This document shows, one piece after another, positions 7,706 to 18,300 of a DNA stretch of 55,070 nt. This stretch comes from Opitutia bacterium (GTDB lineage: Bacteria > Verrucomicrobiota > Verrucomicrobiia > Opitutales > Opitutaceae): the NCBI GenBank assembly GCA_003153035.1, contig PMBT01000014.1:102556-157625 (forward strand), written 5' to 3'. Numbering within the stretch: position 1 is the stretch's first letter; each line of letters begins with the position of its first letter. The position numbers and the translations under genes are program-made. Below the pieces are notes generated by a model. That model was not told the origin of the DNA. It saw nothing but the letters and a program-made list of their open reading frames with translations, and made no database searches.

Positions 7706-9841
7706 TCACTCCCGCAACCACAAGAACGTCGTGACGCCGCGGGGATAGTAACGGCTGCCGCAGGCTGCGCCGGTTTCACTGTGAATCTGGTCGCACATCG
7801 CATGTTGGCCGCAGCCGGGCCGGCGCTGCCAGCCGGCATGGACCCGGTCCGCGGCCCGCGCGGTCTCGCCGATCGCCTCAGGAAAGAGCTGCCGGATCAC
7901 GTACTGAGCCAGGGCAATCTTACTGAACCAGGTGTTGGTGCTGGTGCTGCTGAGCTTCCATCCACCCGACACCGGATCAAGGCAGACGCCCGTTTGCAGC
8001 GCCTGCGTGATATGCTGGCGCAGCTGGGTGAGCAGCCGGGCAAAACGGCCGGCCGGGTCCACCGCCTCCTTCAGACCGAGATAGAGCGGATAAATGAAGC
8101 CTTCGACCGCGGGCAGGATTCGTGCGCGATTGTTGTTCTCAAACACCGCCGGGAAGAACCCGGTGTCGGTCTCGAATTTCTGCGTGAGCGTCGCCGCGAG
8201 CTTATCGGCGGTGGCCCGGGCATCCCGGGCGGGTGGTTCGAGGCTGATCCGCCGGAACGCCTGTTCGAGGAGCACCCAGGCCGCGAGCGTCTTGACCGCG
8301 AGGTAGAGATTGTTGCGGGCCTGGCCGAGGCTCACATCCAGGCTGTCATAGGTGGTGATTTCGGCTCCGTGCGGACCGCAGCGGGCGGAGTCGTGCTTGA
8401 GGACACCGTCGCGGCGACTCGGCTCGGGATGATCGCGCCGATGGAGACTCTCAGCGCAGGTGAGCAGCCGGCGGCGCTGGCGCCGGAGCCAAGCGAGATC
8501 ACCGGTCTGCAGGGCATAGGTGACGGCACACAGCACCCAGTTCAGCAGCTGCTCCATGGTCATATGGCTGAAACAGCTGGTGAGATTGTCGCATTCGTAG
8601 CTGGAATGTCCCGGCGCGGTGAAGTGGTTCATCACGCCCATGTCGTGGGTGAAGGACAGGCCACCGGCCACCGTGCGCCCGTCCGGCGTGCGCACACGGT
8701 CGCGGTATGAGTAACGGCTGACGAAGAGGTCAAGAGTGCGGCGCACCGCCCAAGGGTGCCAGGCGAGTTCGAAGAAGAGATGATCCACGGTCAGGTCGAA
8801 CGTGTTCATCATCCGGTATTCACCCTCGTTGACCACCCAGAGCGGCCGGCCGGCGCGCCAGAGGAGTTGGGTGCTGCCAAAATAGCTGTGCGTCGCCTGC
8901 GCGAGGAGAAAACGCTGGTCGGCGTCCAGGCGGCTCCCCGCCAGCTCGCGATCGCGGGCGGAGGCCATTCGGGCATAATAGGCATGGTGCGCCAGGCCAT
9001 GAGCCAGCACGTCTCCAAGATCACGAAAGACCCGCGTATAGGCGTAGGCCGCCGGCAGGCCCGAGGTGACGACGCCGGCTTGGAAGAACCCCAGCACGAG
9101 CGGAAATCGCCGTCGCTGCCGCGCAGGGATGGTGAAGACCAGGGCCGCCTCCCCGCCGATGACCAGCAGGCCCCGGTAGTCGTGGTACTTCGGTGCGAAC
9201 ACATCAAAACCCTGGGCGAGTTTCACCCCGCGGGCCGGCCGGGTGGCATACCCGAAATCGCCGCCACTGGCAAAGCCGGTGAGGCGGGGGGAGTGCTCGT
9301 TGAGCGGACGCAGCGGACGATTTGGATCGCCCAGTCCGAACATGAGTTCGACGGGTGCCGCTCCCATCCGGTTATCGTATTCGATCCAGCCGCACACGAG
9401 CGGGGCCAGGCAGCGGCGCGCGGCGGCCTTTCCCAGACGCGCGGGATCGGGTGCCGGTGCGAAGGGTGTGAGCAGGGAAAAAGAGAACCGTCCGCCATCC
9501 GCCTGCCAGGTATCGCTGGCCCAACCGAGTTTCCGCGTGTAGTCGGCCGGCCGCAGGGAGCGCACATTGGCCGGCGCCTGCCGGGTGCCGGCCTCCTCGG
9601 TGAAGGCGGTCTCGTTCGACTGGGGTGGAGTGAAGAACGGCAGCAATTGCCAGGCCGGCTGTGCGGAGGAACGAAACCCTGCATAGACATTCTGGTTGGC
9701 CGGACCGCTCAAGGACTGGCCAAACCCACCCTTCCCGCCCACCAGGCCGATGGTGAAGCTGGCAAACGCTCCGAACGGCGCGTGCTGCGCATAATAATCC
9801 TCGTCAAGTGAGGGAAGTTGAGCCGGATAGGACGCGGGCAT
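7706..9841 (-). CDS. Beta-xylosidase, glycoside hydrolase family 52
   Basis: 711 residues, against about 700 for characterised GH52 enzymes of Geobacillus. The N-terminus APFGAFASFTIGLVGGKGG is the family hallmark. The nucleophile region is VNEGEYRMMNTFDL (residues ~337-350), and the proposed general acid Asp is in TTYDSLDVSLGQARNN. GH52 enzymes are retaining exo-beta-xylosidases that release xylose from short xylo-oligosaccharides. There is no signal peptide, so it should act in the cytoplasm, in keeping with the GPH symporter gene downstream. A copy of the CTAAC-type box lies about 190 bp upstream (10030-10041), making this the head of its own unit. GH52 is a small family, rarely reported outside Firmicutes. 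Confidence 0.93.
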   Translation of the reverse strand: MPASYPAQLPSLDEDYYAQHAPFGAFASFTIGLVGGKGGFGQSLSGPANQNVYAGFRSSAQPAWQLLPFFTPPQSNETAFTEEAGTRQAPANVRSLRPADYTRKLGWASDTWQADGGRFSFSLLTPFAPAPDPARLGKAAARRCLAPLVCGWIEYDNRMGAAPVELMFGLGDPNRPLRPLNEHSPRLTGFASGGDFGYATRPARGVKLAQGFDVFAPKYHDYRGLLVIGGEAALVFTIPARQRRRFPLVLGFFQAGVVTSGLPAAYAYTRVFRDLGDVLAHGLAHHAYYARMASARDRELAGSRLDADQRFLLAQATHSYFGSTQLLWRAGRPLWVVNEGEYRMMNTFDLTVDHLFFELAWHPWAVRRTLDLFVSRYSYRDRVRTPDGRTVAGGLSFTHDMGVMNHFTAPGHSSYECDNLTSCFSHMTMEQLLNWVLCAVTYALQTGDLAWLRRQRRRLLTCAESLHRRDHPEPSRRDGVLKHDSARCGPHGAEITTYDSLDVSLGQARNNLYLAVKTLAAWVLLEQAFRRISLEPPARDARATADKLAATLTQKFETDTGFFPAVFENNNRARILPAVEGFIYPLYLGLKEAVDPAGRFARLLTQLRQHITQALQTGVCLDPVSGGWKLSSTSTNTWFSKIALAQYVIRQLFPEAIGETARAADRVHAGWQRRPGCGQHAMCDQIHSETGAACGSRYYPRGVTTFLWLRE

Positions 9842-10115
9842 TGGTGAAAGGGGAATAGAGAGGGTCCGCGATCTTCCAGCCTGTCAGGCTTCGCTTCCAG
9901 CTCGATCCGCGCAAAGGGGAACGTGGGGCGGAAACAGGTTCATCTCAGAAACGCAGCCGCGTTGGGTGATGCGCAGGCCGAATCGGCCCATTTTGCGAGG
10001 CCGGTGTTCTTTTCATAGCGATGGATTGCACTAACTATAGACTTGCATGAAGCCGGCAGTTGGTGCGCCGGTACGCGGGCGGCGGATTCCTGCCCGGCGG
10101 GTCGTGTCCTGGGCT
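9842..10115. other. Intergenic region with promoter of the GH52 unit
   Basis: 274 bp between the end of GH43 and the start of GH52. No gene. It holds one copy of the shared regulatory box (listed separately) and presumably the GH52 promoter. Confidence 0.6.
10030..10041 (-). promoter_or_regulatory. Candidate LacI-type operator, site A (GH52 unit)
   Basis: Plus-strand ACTAACTATAGA. It shares the core CTAAC(T/A)(T/A)TAG with three other sites upstream of xylan genes, and shares the longer string GC-N-CTAACT-N-TAGACTTG with the TonB/LacI site. CTAA and TAG form the arms of a near-palindrome. It sits 189 bp upstream of the GH52 start. Confidence 0.6.
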
Positions 10116-11807
10116 TCACCGGTCGATGCGGGCGTAAGGTCCGACATACGTCCCGACAAAACCTCCGGCCACGACGGTGCTCACGATGCTTCCGTCCTCG
10201 TTCTCCTTAAGCACCTTCCATCCAGATGGACGGATCGCATACGAAAACGAATAGGCGCGACCGTCACCCTCGATCTTCAGGTAGATCAGATCGGGCGCCG
10301 GGAGATCCATGCATGCGACCATTTGCGGCACGCCTCCGTGATCCCCACCGGCGGACCGCTCCAGCAGGACCTGCAATCCCGGGCCGCGGCGCCGCACTCC
10401 GAGGAAGAAGTGGTGGAACTCATTCTGAAAGGCGGCGAGGCCGGCAGTTAGTCCAGCAACCACGGGCAGGCGGATGGCCGTGGAGGCGGTGAATCGGGCG
10501 TGCTGCTGGCGATGGCCCAGGAAGGCAGGATTCCCCGGATCGCTGAGCGATGCTTCGCCTGGCTGCAGCGCAAGTGCGCCGGGGTGTTCCGTGAGGCTGA
10601 ACCAGGGCTTGTGCGGTGTCCGCAGGAAGTTCCAGCCGGGCTGCAAGGCAGGCCCATCAAACTCGTCACGCCAGGTAAAGTTGCCAGTCAGTTGGACGGA
10701 CGGCGGTGGTGAGTCCGGAAGCCGGGGAGCAGCGACGATCGCCGGCACGGGTTGGCCTGATTCCAGAATCACCGGCCAGCCATCGGACCAGGTCACCGGC
10801 AGCAGGAACGTCTCCCTCCCGGTATTAAAAAAGTTTCCTTCATAAGGACGACAGCCAAGAAACACCGCCCACCATGCCCCGTCTGGCGTCGTCACAAAGT
10901 CGGCATGTCCGGTGCACGTGACCGGGTCGCGGCGCCGGGGGTCGAGGGTCCTTTGCGTGAGAATCGGGTTCCGGGTCCACGGACTAAACGGCCCCGTAAC
11001 CGACTGGCTGCGGAACACGACTTCGGAGTGACCCTCCTCGGTCCCGCCCTCTGCGCAGATAAGGTAATACCAGCCGTCCTTTCTGAAGAGATGCGGTCCC
11101 TCGATCCACAGGGGATGCTTCGCGATATCCACCCCGCCATTGACGACGACCGTGCGCGGGCCCGTGAGTTTCCGACTCGCGAGATCGAATTGCTGAATCC
11201 AGATCGCGCGGTGGCCTTCGTAAAGCGGTTTGGCGTCGGGTGGCGGGCCGTTGTTGACGATATAAGCCCGGCCGTCGCCGTCGAAGAAGAAGGAGGGATC
11301 TATGCCGTCGATTTCCGGCAACCACACCGGATCGGACCAGGGCCCGGCCGGATCCTTTGCGGTGACGAAAAAGTTTCCGCCGCCGTCGACCAGCGTGTTG
11401 ATCACGTAGAACAACCCGTCATGGCTGCTGATCGCCGGGGCAAAGACCCCCCGTGAGACCCCCAAGCCATCGAGCTTTAGCTGGGACGGACGGTCGAGCA
11501 CGTGGCCGAGTTGGGTCCAATGCACGAGATCGCGGCTGTGAAAAATCGGGATGCCTGGAAAATAGGCGAACGACGAGTTGACGAGGTAGTAGTCCTGGCC
11601 GACCCGGCAGATGCTCGGATCGGGATAAAAGCCCGCGAGGATGGGATTGCGATACGATCCGGGTGGCAGCGGTGTGACAAAACGTTCGTCGCTGCCGGTG
11701 TATTCGAACCATTCAAACAGGACCGGAGGCATGGGAGCAGCGGATTGCAGTTTGCCGGCGCCCGCGAATAGGCAGGCTCCGGTGAGGAGGAGTGAGGTTG
11801 GTCTCAT
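10116..11807 (-). CDS. Glycoside hydrolase family 43 (beta-xylosidase/arabinofuranosidase type), secreted
   Basis: 563 residues from the ATG at 11807, which gives a clean signal peptide (RPTSLLLTGACLFAGAGKLQSA). An in-frame ATG at 11831, directly abutting the GH67 stop, is an alternative start. The five-bladed propeller shows the GH43 triad: base Asp in FYPDPSICR, the pKa-modulating Asp in EIDGIDPSFFFDGDGR, and the acid Glu in WIEGPHLFRK. A C-terminal beta-sandwich (~residues 370-563, NFTWRDEFDG...) is the GH43 C2-type domain. Enzymes of this shape remove xylose or arabinose from the non-reducing end of (arabino)xylo-oligosaccharides. Last gene of the GH115-GH8-GH67-GH43 operon. Confidence 0.92.
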   Translation of the reverse strand: MRPTSLLLTGACLFAGAGKLQSAAPMPPVLFEWFEYTGSDERFVTPLPPGSYRNPILAGFYPDPSICRVGQDYYLVNSSFAYFPGIPIFHSRDLVHWTQLGHVLDRPSQLKLDGLGVSRGVFAPAISSHDGLFYVINTLVDGGGNFFVTAKDPAGPWSDPVWLPEIDGIDPSFFFDGDGRAYIVNNGPPPDAKPLYEGHRAIWIQQFDLASRKLTGPRTVVVNGGVDIAKHPLWIEGPHLFRKDGWYYLICAEGGTEEGHSEVVFRSQSVTGPFSPWTRNPILTQRTLDPRRRDPVTCTGHADFVTTPDGAWWAVFLGCRPYEGNFFNTGRETFLLPVTWSDGWPVILESGQPVPAIVAAPRLPDSPPPSVQLTGNFTWRDEFDGPALQPGWNFLRTPHKPWFSLTEHPGALALQPGEASLSDPGNPAFLGHRQQHARFTASTAIRLPVVAGLTAGLAAFQNEFHHFFLGVRRRGPGLQVLLERSAGGDHGGVPQMVACMDLPAPDLIYLKIEGDGRAYSFSYAIRPSGWKVLKENEDGSIVSTVVAGGFVGTYVGPYARIDR

Positions 11808-11831
11808 TAGGAGTGGTGGCAAGCAGACCAT

Positions 11832-13952
11832 TCATAGCCCGCTTGGCGTGCCCGGAACGTAATGCAGGTGAACATCCTTGTAGTACTGCAGCGGGTGCTC
11901 CGGCGGTTCGACGCCCGCCGGCAACGGGCGATGGGAAAAGGTCTGGAAGTACTGCAGACAGGCGTCGCGCCATCCGCGGGCGTCGCGCTCCTGGCGACTA
12001 AGCAGCACCCTCACGTGATCGAATCGCTCTTGGTCGATCAGACCCGCGAGCGAAGCCCAGGTGCCCTGCAAGCCACGCGTGCGTTCCACGCCAGACTGGT
12101 AATGTAAACACAGTTCATCCCATAGGGTTCGCCCTGAGGACAATCGGTAGTCCCACGGCACATGGTGGAACCAAAGCAGGAGGTTCTCCGGACAGGTCGC
12201 GAGATCGCCGAAGATTTTCGCCACCGGAGGCGCATATTGCCCGACCGCATTGGAGCCGGTGGCTGAACGGTCGAAGCCAATTCCCCTCTCGTCTGCGCGG
12301 TGATAGTAAACCGGGGTCCAATCAGGTCGCAGATTGTCGACCCAGGGACCCGGCCCGTAGTGATGGTCCGTGGCCATGAGGTGGTGCAGGCCGAGCGGGG
12401 TCATGTAGTCGACCACCGCTTCTCGCGAGGCGAGCAACATCGTCTGGATTGGTCCCTCGACCCGCGGATCATTGGAAAAAGTCATCCGCGTCCACTCGCC
12501 CGCGATCCGGTCGGCGCTGAGCGTGTGGTCCCACGCGAGGCGCCCGAATGCATACCAGTTGGCTGCGGCGAGCGGATGGCCGCACCAGTTGCGGTCGGTG
12601 CCGGTGTTGGCCACGCCGGCGATGGCCGTCAGCGGGTGATTATCCACGCTGCCGTCAACGACGCGGGCCACGGTTGAGCCATGGCCCGAGGCGAAGGTGT
12701 CGGCGTCCAGGCATTCTTTCCACATCGGCGCGAGGAAGGCGAGATGGACGCTGGCGCCGAGGTATTCCTGGGTGATCTCAAGTTCGAGGGCCAGCGGCGT
12801 GCGTAGCATGGCTCCGAAGAGCGGATGGAACGGTTCCCGCGGCTGAAAATCGACCGGACCGTTCTTGATCTGCACCACCACGTTGGGGTGGAATTTGCCG
12901 TCGAGCGGATGGAACTCGTTATAGGCCTGCTTGGCCCGGTCGTCCGGGACATGGTGGTCGTAAACAAAGGCGCGCCACATCACAATTCCTCCGTGGGGCG
13001 CAAGGGCATCGGCCAGCACGTTGGCGCCGTCCGCGTGGGTCCGGCCATAATCCTGCGGTCCCGGCTGGCCCTCCGAGTTGGCCTTTACCAGGAAGCCACC
13101 GAAGTCGGGAATGATCTGGTAGATTTCTTCTGCTTTTGCCGCCCACCAGGCTTTCACCGCCGGATCTAGCGGATCAGCAGTCTTGAGTCCGCCGACATCG
13201 GCCGGGGCGCTGAAGCGGGCTGTGAGATAAACGCGGATGCCGTACGGGCGAAAGGCCTCGGCCAGCGCGGCCGCTTTGCGGAGGTAGGGATCCGTCAAGA
13301 CGAGCGCATCAGCATTCACATTGGTCAGCACGGCTCCATTGATGCCAATGGAGGCGTTCGCGCGGGCGTAGTCGCGGTACCGTGGATCAATCCGGTCCGG
13401 CAGCTGGAACCAGTCCCAAAGGGAAAAGCCGGCGTAACCGCGCTCGATCGTGCGATTGAGGTTATCCCAATGGTCGAGGATCCGGCGCTGGATCCTTGGC
13501 GTCTCGGTCACGGCGAGTTCATTGATCAGACCGTCGGTCTGCACGTGCCGCAGCAGCGTGAACGCTCCATAGAGCACCCCGATATCGTGATTGGCCGTGA
13601 TGACGACGGTGCTGATGCTCCCACGCGCAGCCATTTGGATGGAGTAGCCCTCTTCACCGCAGGCCGCGTTCGGCACGGAGCCCTCGATGGTGATGTCGGC
13701 CTTGATGCCGAGCAGGCCGGACAACCCGGTCATCAGCTCGTCACGCGCCGCGGTGATGGTGGGTGAGTCGGTGCCGGCCGGCGTGGCGAGTACGATATGA
13801 CTGAGTGCGTCGGCGTAGAACGTCGGCTGCGCGGGCTTGACTATCCGGTCGTAGCGCAGCCAGAGCCGATAGCCATCTTCGGCACGGGCCACGCCGGACG
13901 ACAGGATTCCGACGAGGATCAACCCAAAGCACGAGCGGAGGCGGGAGTTCAT
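11832..13952 (-). CDS. Alpha-glucuronidase, glycoside hydrolase family 67, secreted
   Basis: 706 residues from the ATG at 13952, which opens with a signal peptide ([23 protein letters not shown]). The ATG at 13976 overlaps the GH8 stop as ATGA and is an alternative start. The 968-residue track ORF starts inside GH8 and is not real. Catalytic parts: general acid Glu in [11 protein letters not shown], and base Asp/Glu in [13 protein letters not shown]; also [19 protein letters not shown]67 removes 4-O-methylglucuronic acid from the terminal non-reducing xylose of short xylo-oligosaccharides. Many GH67 enzymes are intracellular; the signal peptide here suggests a periplasmic or surface site, as in Cellvibrio. 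It works beside a GH115, which acts on internal side chains. Confidence 0.95.
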   Translation of the reverse strand: MNSRLRSCFGLILVGILSSGVARAEDGYRLWLRYDRIVKPAQPTFYADALSHIVLATPAGTDSPTITAARDELMTGLSGLLGIKADITIEGSVPNAACGEEGYSIQMAARGSISTVVITANHDIGVLYGAFTLLRHVQTDGLINELAVTETPRIQRRILDHWDNLNRTIERGYAGFSLWDWFQLPDRIDPRYRDYARANASIGINGAVLTNVNADALVLTDPYLRKAAALAEAFRPYGIRVYLTARFSAPADVGGLKTADPLDPAVKAWWAAKAEEIYQIIPDFGGFLVKANSEGQPGPQDYGRTHADGANVLADALAPHGGIVMWRAFVYDHHVPDDRAKQAYNEFHPLDGKFHPNVVVQIKNGPVDFQPREPFHPLFGAMLRTPLALELEITQEYLGASVHLAFLAPMWKECLDADTFASGHGSTVARVVDGSVDNHPLTAIAGVANTGTDRNWCGHPLAAANWYAFGRLAWDHTLSADRIAGEWTRMTFSNDPRVEGPIQTMLLASREAVVDYMTPLGLHHLMATDHHYGPGPWVDNLRPDWTPVYYHRADERGIGFDRSATGSNAVGQYAPPVAKIFGDLATCPENLLLWFHHVPWDYRLSSGRTLWDELCLHYQSGVERTRGLQGTWASLAGLIDQERFDHVRVLLSRQERDARGWRDACLQYFQTFSHRPLPAGVEPPEHPLQYYKDVHLHYVPGTPSGL

Positions 13953-13972
13953 GATAAGCAAAGGACAAAGGG

Positions 13973-15193
13973 TCATCGGCCGGCCGGCGGGGCGTAAATC
14001 CGAAATTGTCCGCCCGCCTGCAGCAGCCCCAGCAAATAAAGCATTCCATCGTAGTAGCGCCACCGGCCCTCGGGAACCGGCATATTCCAAAGACGCTGAA
14101 CAAACGGACGGGCCTGCGCCGGGTCGGCAGCGAGGCCGGCGACCGCGGCCATTGCGTCGAGCCCGGACGAGTGATCTAGGGAAAGAGGACGACCGTCGAG
14201 CGTGAACTGATTTGGGCAGAGCGGTCCCTGCGCGGCGAGGAAGGTCAGCACCCGGTTGCTCTGCTCGACTTGCCAGGGATCGGCGGCGAACCAGGCGTGG
14301 TCGAGGCCGACATTCGCCAATGTGCGCCAGGCGTCGAAGCGGAAATCCCCATGCCCGCGATCGTCTCGCGCGGCGCCGTCGAAACCGGCATAGTCCGGCA
14401 TCAGGCCTGTGCGCGGGTTCGCGGCGCGGCGGAAAAACGCGCGGCTCGCCCGGGTTGCCGCCGCCCAGAACTCGGCATCGTCCTCGCCCCACCGGGCCCA
14501 CAGTTCGTAGAAGGCCGGGAGGTGATAGGAAGGGTCGGTGAACGTGATGCCGCCGCGGGTGGGCGCAAAAACCACTTGGTGATGTTGGTGGTCGAACATG
14601 CTGGTGATTGTCCCGTCTCCATGGTCGCCACGGTGCAGCATGGTTCGCAGCAACGCCTGGGCCTCCGCCTGGTAGTTGGAGATCCCGGTGCCGCCGCCCC
14701 AGCGGCCCGCGGCAAAAAACAGCGCCATGGTGATCCACTCCTCGCCGTCGCTGGCCGAACCGGGGTCGAGTTGGTGGCCGTCAAACGTGCCGTGCCATGC
14801 AAAGTAGCCCCGCCGGGGTCCTTCCGCATGGTACAGGTAAGTCCGCGCCCACTTCCACAGGCGGTCGAACTCCTCGCGGTGATTCAATTGCACCGCGATC
14901 ATCATTCCGTAGGAGATGCCTTCAGTGCGCACGTCGCCATTGCCAATATCGGCGAGGTAAGCCTTGTCGGCGCCGACTGGAAAAAAAACGCGCTGGGTTT
15001 CGTTGTCCCCATAGAAGAACTGCTGCCAGGCGGCCTGCAGCTTCTTCTCCACCTCGCGGTCGGTCCGGCCAAGAAGCTCGTGGAAAAGATTGCGGTACCG
15101 GCCGCTCTCAAAGGCCCCTTCCGGGGCCGCCGCGGCGGTGAGCGGGCCTGCCAGCAGGGCCAGGCTCAGCAAAAATGATCGCAACCGATTCAT
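13973..15193 (-). CDS. Glycoside hydrolase family 8, reducing-end xylose-releasing exo-oligoxylanase-like
   Basis: 406 residues with a signal peptide ([22 protein letters not shown]). GH8 features: the acid Glu at about residue 91 in [35 protein letters not shown], and the base Asp in [18 protein letters not shown]. The sequence pattern fits the Rex subgroup (EC 3.2.1.156) better than cellulases or chitosanases; Rex clips xylose from the reducing end of oligomers of three or more units. The operon (glucuronidases, GH43) supports xylan. Its start overlaps the end of a 50-codon ORF as ATGA, and its own stop overlaps a possible GH67 start as ATGA, so translation is tightly coupled. A signal peptide is unusual, as known Rex enzymes are mostly cytoplasmic. 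Confidence 0.9.
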   Translation of the reverse strand: MNRLRSFLLSLALLAGPLTAAAAPEGAFESGRYRNLFHELLGRTDREVEKKLQAAWQQFFYGDNETQRVFFPVGADKAYLADIGNGDVRTEGISYGMMIAVQLNHREEFDRLWKWARTYLYHAEGPRRGYFAWHGTFDGHQLDPGSASDGEEWITMALFFAAGRWGGGTGISNYQAEAQALLRTMLHRGDHGDGTITSMFDHQHHQVVFAPTRGGITFTDPSYHLPAFYELWARWGEDDAEFWAAATRASRAFFRRAANPRTGLMPDYAGFDGAARDDRGHGDFRFDAWRTLANVGLDHAWFAADPWQVEQSNRVLTFLAAQGPLCPNQFTLDGRPLSLDHSSGLDAMAAVAGLAADPAQARPFVQRLWNMPVPEGRWRYYDGMLYLLGLLQAGGQFRIYAPPAGR

Positions 15194-15342
15194 GCGCGGG
15201 GCCGGATCAGGTTCGGATAAATCGTCAGCCCGAAAATGCCACTGGCGGGCGGTGCGCTGTCACCGCCTGTGTTCGCGTTCCTGGCCCCGACGGCGCCGGG
15301 CCCTCCACCTTTGGTTGCAGCATTGGGCGCGGTGTAGAACAT
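15190..15342 (-). CDS. 50-aa ORF between GH115 and GH8 (possible small gene or remnant)
   Basis: Below the track cutoff. Starts ATG at 15342, 13 bp after the GH115 stop, and its TGA (15190-15192) overlaps the GH8 ATG as ATGA. The protein begins MFYTAPNAATKGGG, is Gly/Ala-rich in the middle and ends [17 protein letters not shown] recognise no family. The spacing to both neighbours is that of an operon gene, and it would couple GH115 and GH8 translation. It could also be the decayed C-terminus of a lost enzyme. Low confidence that a stable protein is made. Confidence 0.35.
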   Translation of the reverse strand: MFYTAPNAATKGGGPGAVGARNANTGGDSAPPASGIFGLTIYPNLIRPRA

Positions 15343-15355
15343 CCGGCCGGGCCTT

Positions 15356-18300
15356 TCAAGGTTGGCCCGGCAACGCCGCCGGACGCCAGTAACTCTCCGG
15401 CGGGCCCAGATAGCTTGGTTTCACTCCGCCCAGATTCACGACGAGCTTTTCTAGGACGACCCCCGGATCGACCATCCAAAGCTCCAGTGTATGATAACCG
15501 GGTTTCGTTAGCGGATGTATGGTCCGGACAAGGCGGGCGTTGTCTCCAACGCATTTCTCCCAATCCATGTTTCCATGCTGCGCGATGTAGTCCTGGGGAA
15601 CCAGGGTGACCGTCTGGGGGGGCTCATCGTCAAACGAAACTGCCAGGCGAAGCCCGCGCCGCGGGATAAAGTTCAAGGTTGGAGCCAGGATGGCAGTGAC
15701 CTCCGCCCTTCCGGGGCTGAACAGATACATCCGGTAATCCAGGCAGGGGGAATCCTTTCCCGGCGTGGCACTGGGCGTGTCCACGGGCGCGGTCGCCCGC
15801 ATGGCCGACAGGGTATGTCCGTAGTCCTCGATCTTGATCCAGCGGCTAGCGCCGAGGTCGGTCTTGCGGGAGTAGTGCTCGGCCTCGATGGAAACGACCC
15901 CCTCGCCTTCGACAAAACCCTGCAAGAAATCTCGTGTCATTTCGACCGGATTGAATGCGCGCACCTGAATAGAAACTTCGCAGCCGGAGCCGGCGAGCTT
16001 CACGGTGCCAGCGGCTGCGCCGGCGGGCGCCTTGCTCCAATCAACCTCGACCCACAGGCGTTGGTCCTTTTCAACGGTGCCCTTGCTCTGGCTCAGTTTA
16101 ATCCAGGAATCGCTGACAGTGGCGGTGAACTCAAACGGCGTCCTTCCCTGGTTAAACACCTCGATGTAATGGCGCTGCCGGTTAAAGGCGTCGAACTTCG
16201 GCAGGACTGGCTCGCCCGGGGCGCCGGGCCAGGCGTTCTCACTGCCCTCCACGGCCAGGCCCATCGCCGCCGCGGCCGGCACCTGGATTTCGGTCAGGGC
16301 GATCGCCTCGAGGTTGTTGGTGGGAGGATCCCGCCAGCTGGTGTACCCGAGGACCGGCTGGTCCATGAAGTGATCCCATTTCCCGCCGGCGAACGTGTGG
16401 TTGAAATCATCAATCAGCCCCAGATAGGCCTGAAACAGCGCCCGGGTCTCCCGCGCCAGATCGTTGGTGCTGGCGCGATCCTGTCGGGCGTATAGCGCGT
16501 TCTTTCCCGCCGCGAGATAGAGTTCGTTCACCAGCGCGGAGGCCTTGGTGGGGAACAACACGAGTTGGTAAAAGGCGTCCCGCTTTTCCAGCGGGAGTGC
16601 GTGGTGAATCCCTTCCGCCTTCGCCGAAAGGGTCTTGAAGTCCGCCACCACGGTCTCCGCTTCATGATAATCAATCAAGCTGTAGGTGTCCGGTCTGAGC
16701 AGCTCGGGTTTGCGCCGGCCGTTCCATTTGGTGTATTTGGCGATGATGTCGGCGATATCGGCAGCCTGCCCGGGCCCAAAATTCCGCGCGGCCCAGAGTC
16801 GCGTGTAATCGGTGAGGTTGTCGTTGGTCCACCGGTCGGTGTCCCAGGCCAGGCTCAGAAGAAATTCGAGGGGAAACTCGTAGCCCTTGAAGTGGCCGAC
16901 GTTCACGATCCAAATCCGGTCGGCGCCGTATTGTCTGGCGAGCACCATCTGGTCCCAGATCTTGGGAATCGGGCTGGTATTGACCCACTGGTAACTCCGC
17001 GGACCGCCGTGGTAGTCGAAATGGTAATAGACTCCCGCGCCTCCGCTGCGCCGGCGCTCCGCCGCGCTGGGCAGGCGGCGGACATTGCCCCAGTTATCCT
17101 CCGCCCACAGAAGCGTTACATCGTCGGGCACCCGCAAGCCAGCCTCGTAAAACTCCTGCACTTCCTTGTAGAGGCACCAGAGCTGGGGCACCCGGGTCAC
17201 ATCCGGATTGATCTCCTCCCGCAGAATATCGCGCTGCACGCCCACGATTTTTTCCAGCAGTTCCCGGTTCGACTCTGGACCGCCGGAGGCCATCGGCGTG
17301 TCATTTGCCCCCCGCAGGCCGATCGTGATGATGCTCTCAAACTCCTTGTTGCGCCGGATGCCGTCCCGCCAGAACTGCTCGAGCTGGTCTGGATTCGTTG
17401 CATAGTTCCAATGCCCGACCGTTTTCAGGTACCGCCGGTCCCATTCTTGTTGCGCGCGCAGCATCGGCTCCTGGTGCGAGGTGCCCATGACAATGCCGTA
17501 TTCATCCGCCAGGCGCGGGTTGGCCGGATCGTCTTCGTTGAACGCGTTGTTCCACATCGCCGGCCAAAGGTAATTGCCTTTCAACCGCAGGATCACCTCA
17601 AAGATCTTCGCGTAGAACCGGCGGTTGTAATTGGAGATCCCCTCGGGCACCGGCGGATTGGAACCGGGCGGGACCGACCCGAATTTGGTCATGACCCAAT
17701 TCGTCAGGTCGGGTGCCTCGTCATTTAGAAAAACGCCGCGGTACTTCACTGCGGGCGGCCCCTGCACGTACCGGCCCGGCTTGACGAACAGCGCATCGCG
17801 GTGCGTGGAGGGAACGTCCGCCCACCAATACCAGGGCGACACTCCGATCTGCTCGGACAGATCATAAATGCCAAAAATAGTCCCCCGCTTGTCGCTGCCC
17901 GCGATCACCAGGCCACTGGCCACGCCGGGCAGCGGGTCTGGCACGACCTGGATAATGAACGCCTCCCATTTTCCAGCGATGGGCGCGACATCGAGGCGGC
18001 CCTCCCGGATCAACCGGTCGATGACCCGGCTTTTCCCCAGCGTGCCGACAATGACGGCCTTCGCGCGGAGGTCGCCCTCTTGATGCACGACGGCTGGGGT
18101 GACGCCGGTCACGCGGGCCACGTCGGACGTCAAGTCATCCGCGGCGCGGAGGACCCCCGCAAAGTCCTGCGAATCCACATACAAGTCTGCCGCGTCGCCA
18201 GATTGCACCAGGTTGAATCCCCCGGCGGTCGGTCCAAATTCCACATAGCGATCCTGGCCGATGGCGCGGCCGTCCGGGGCGCATAGCAACAGGCAGCCGG

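Noticed and set aside
13973-14738. N-terminal extension of the GH67 track ORF
   Set aside because: It overlaps GH8 in another frame and has shadow composition; the real protein starts at its signal peptide (13952 or 13976).
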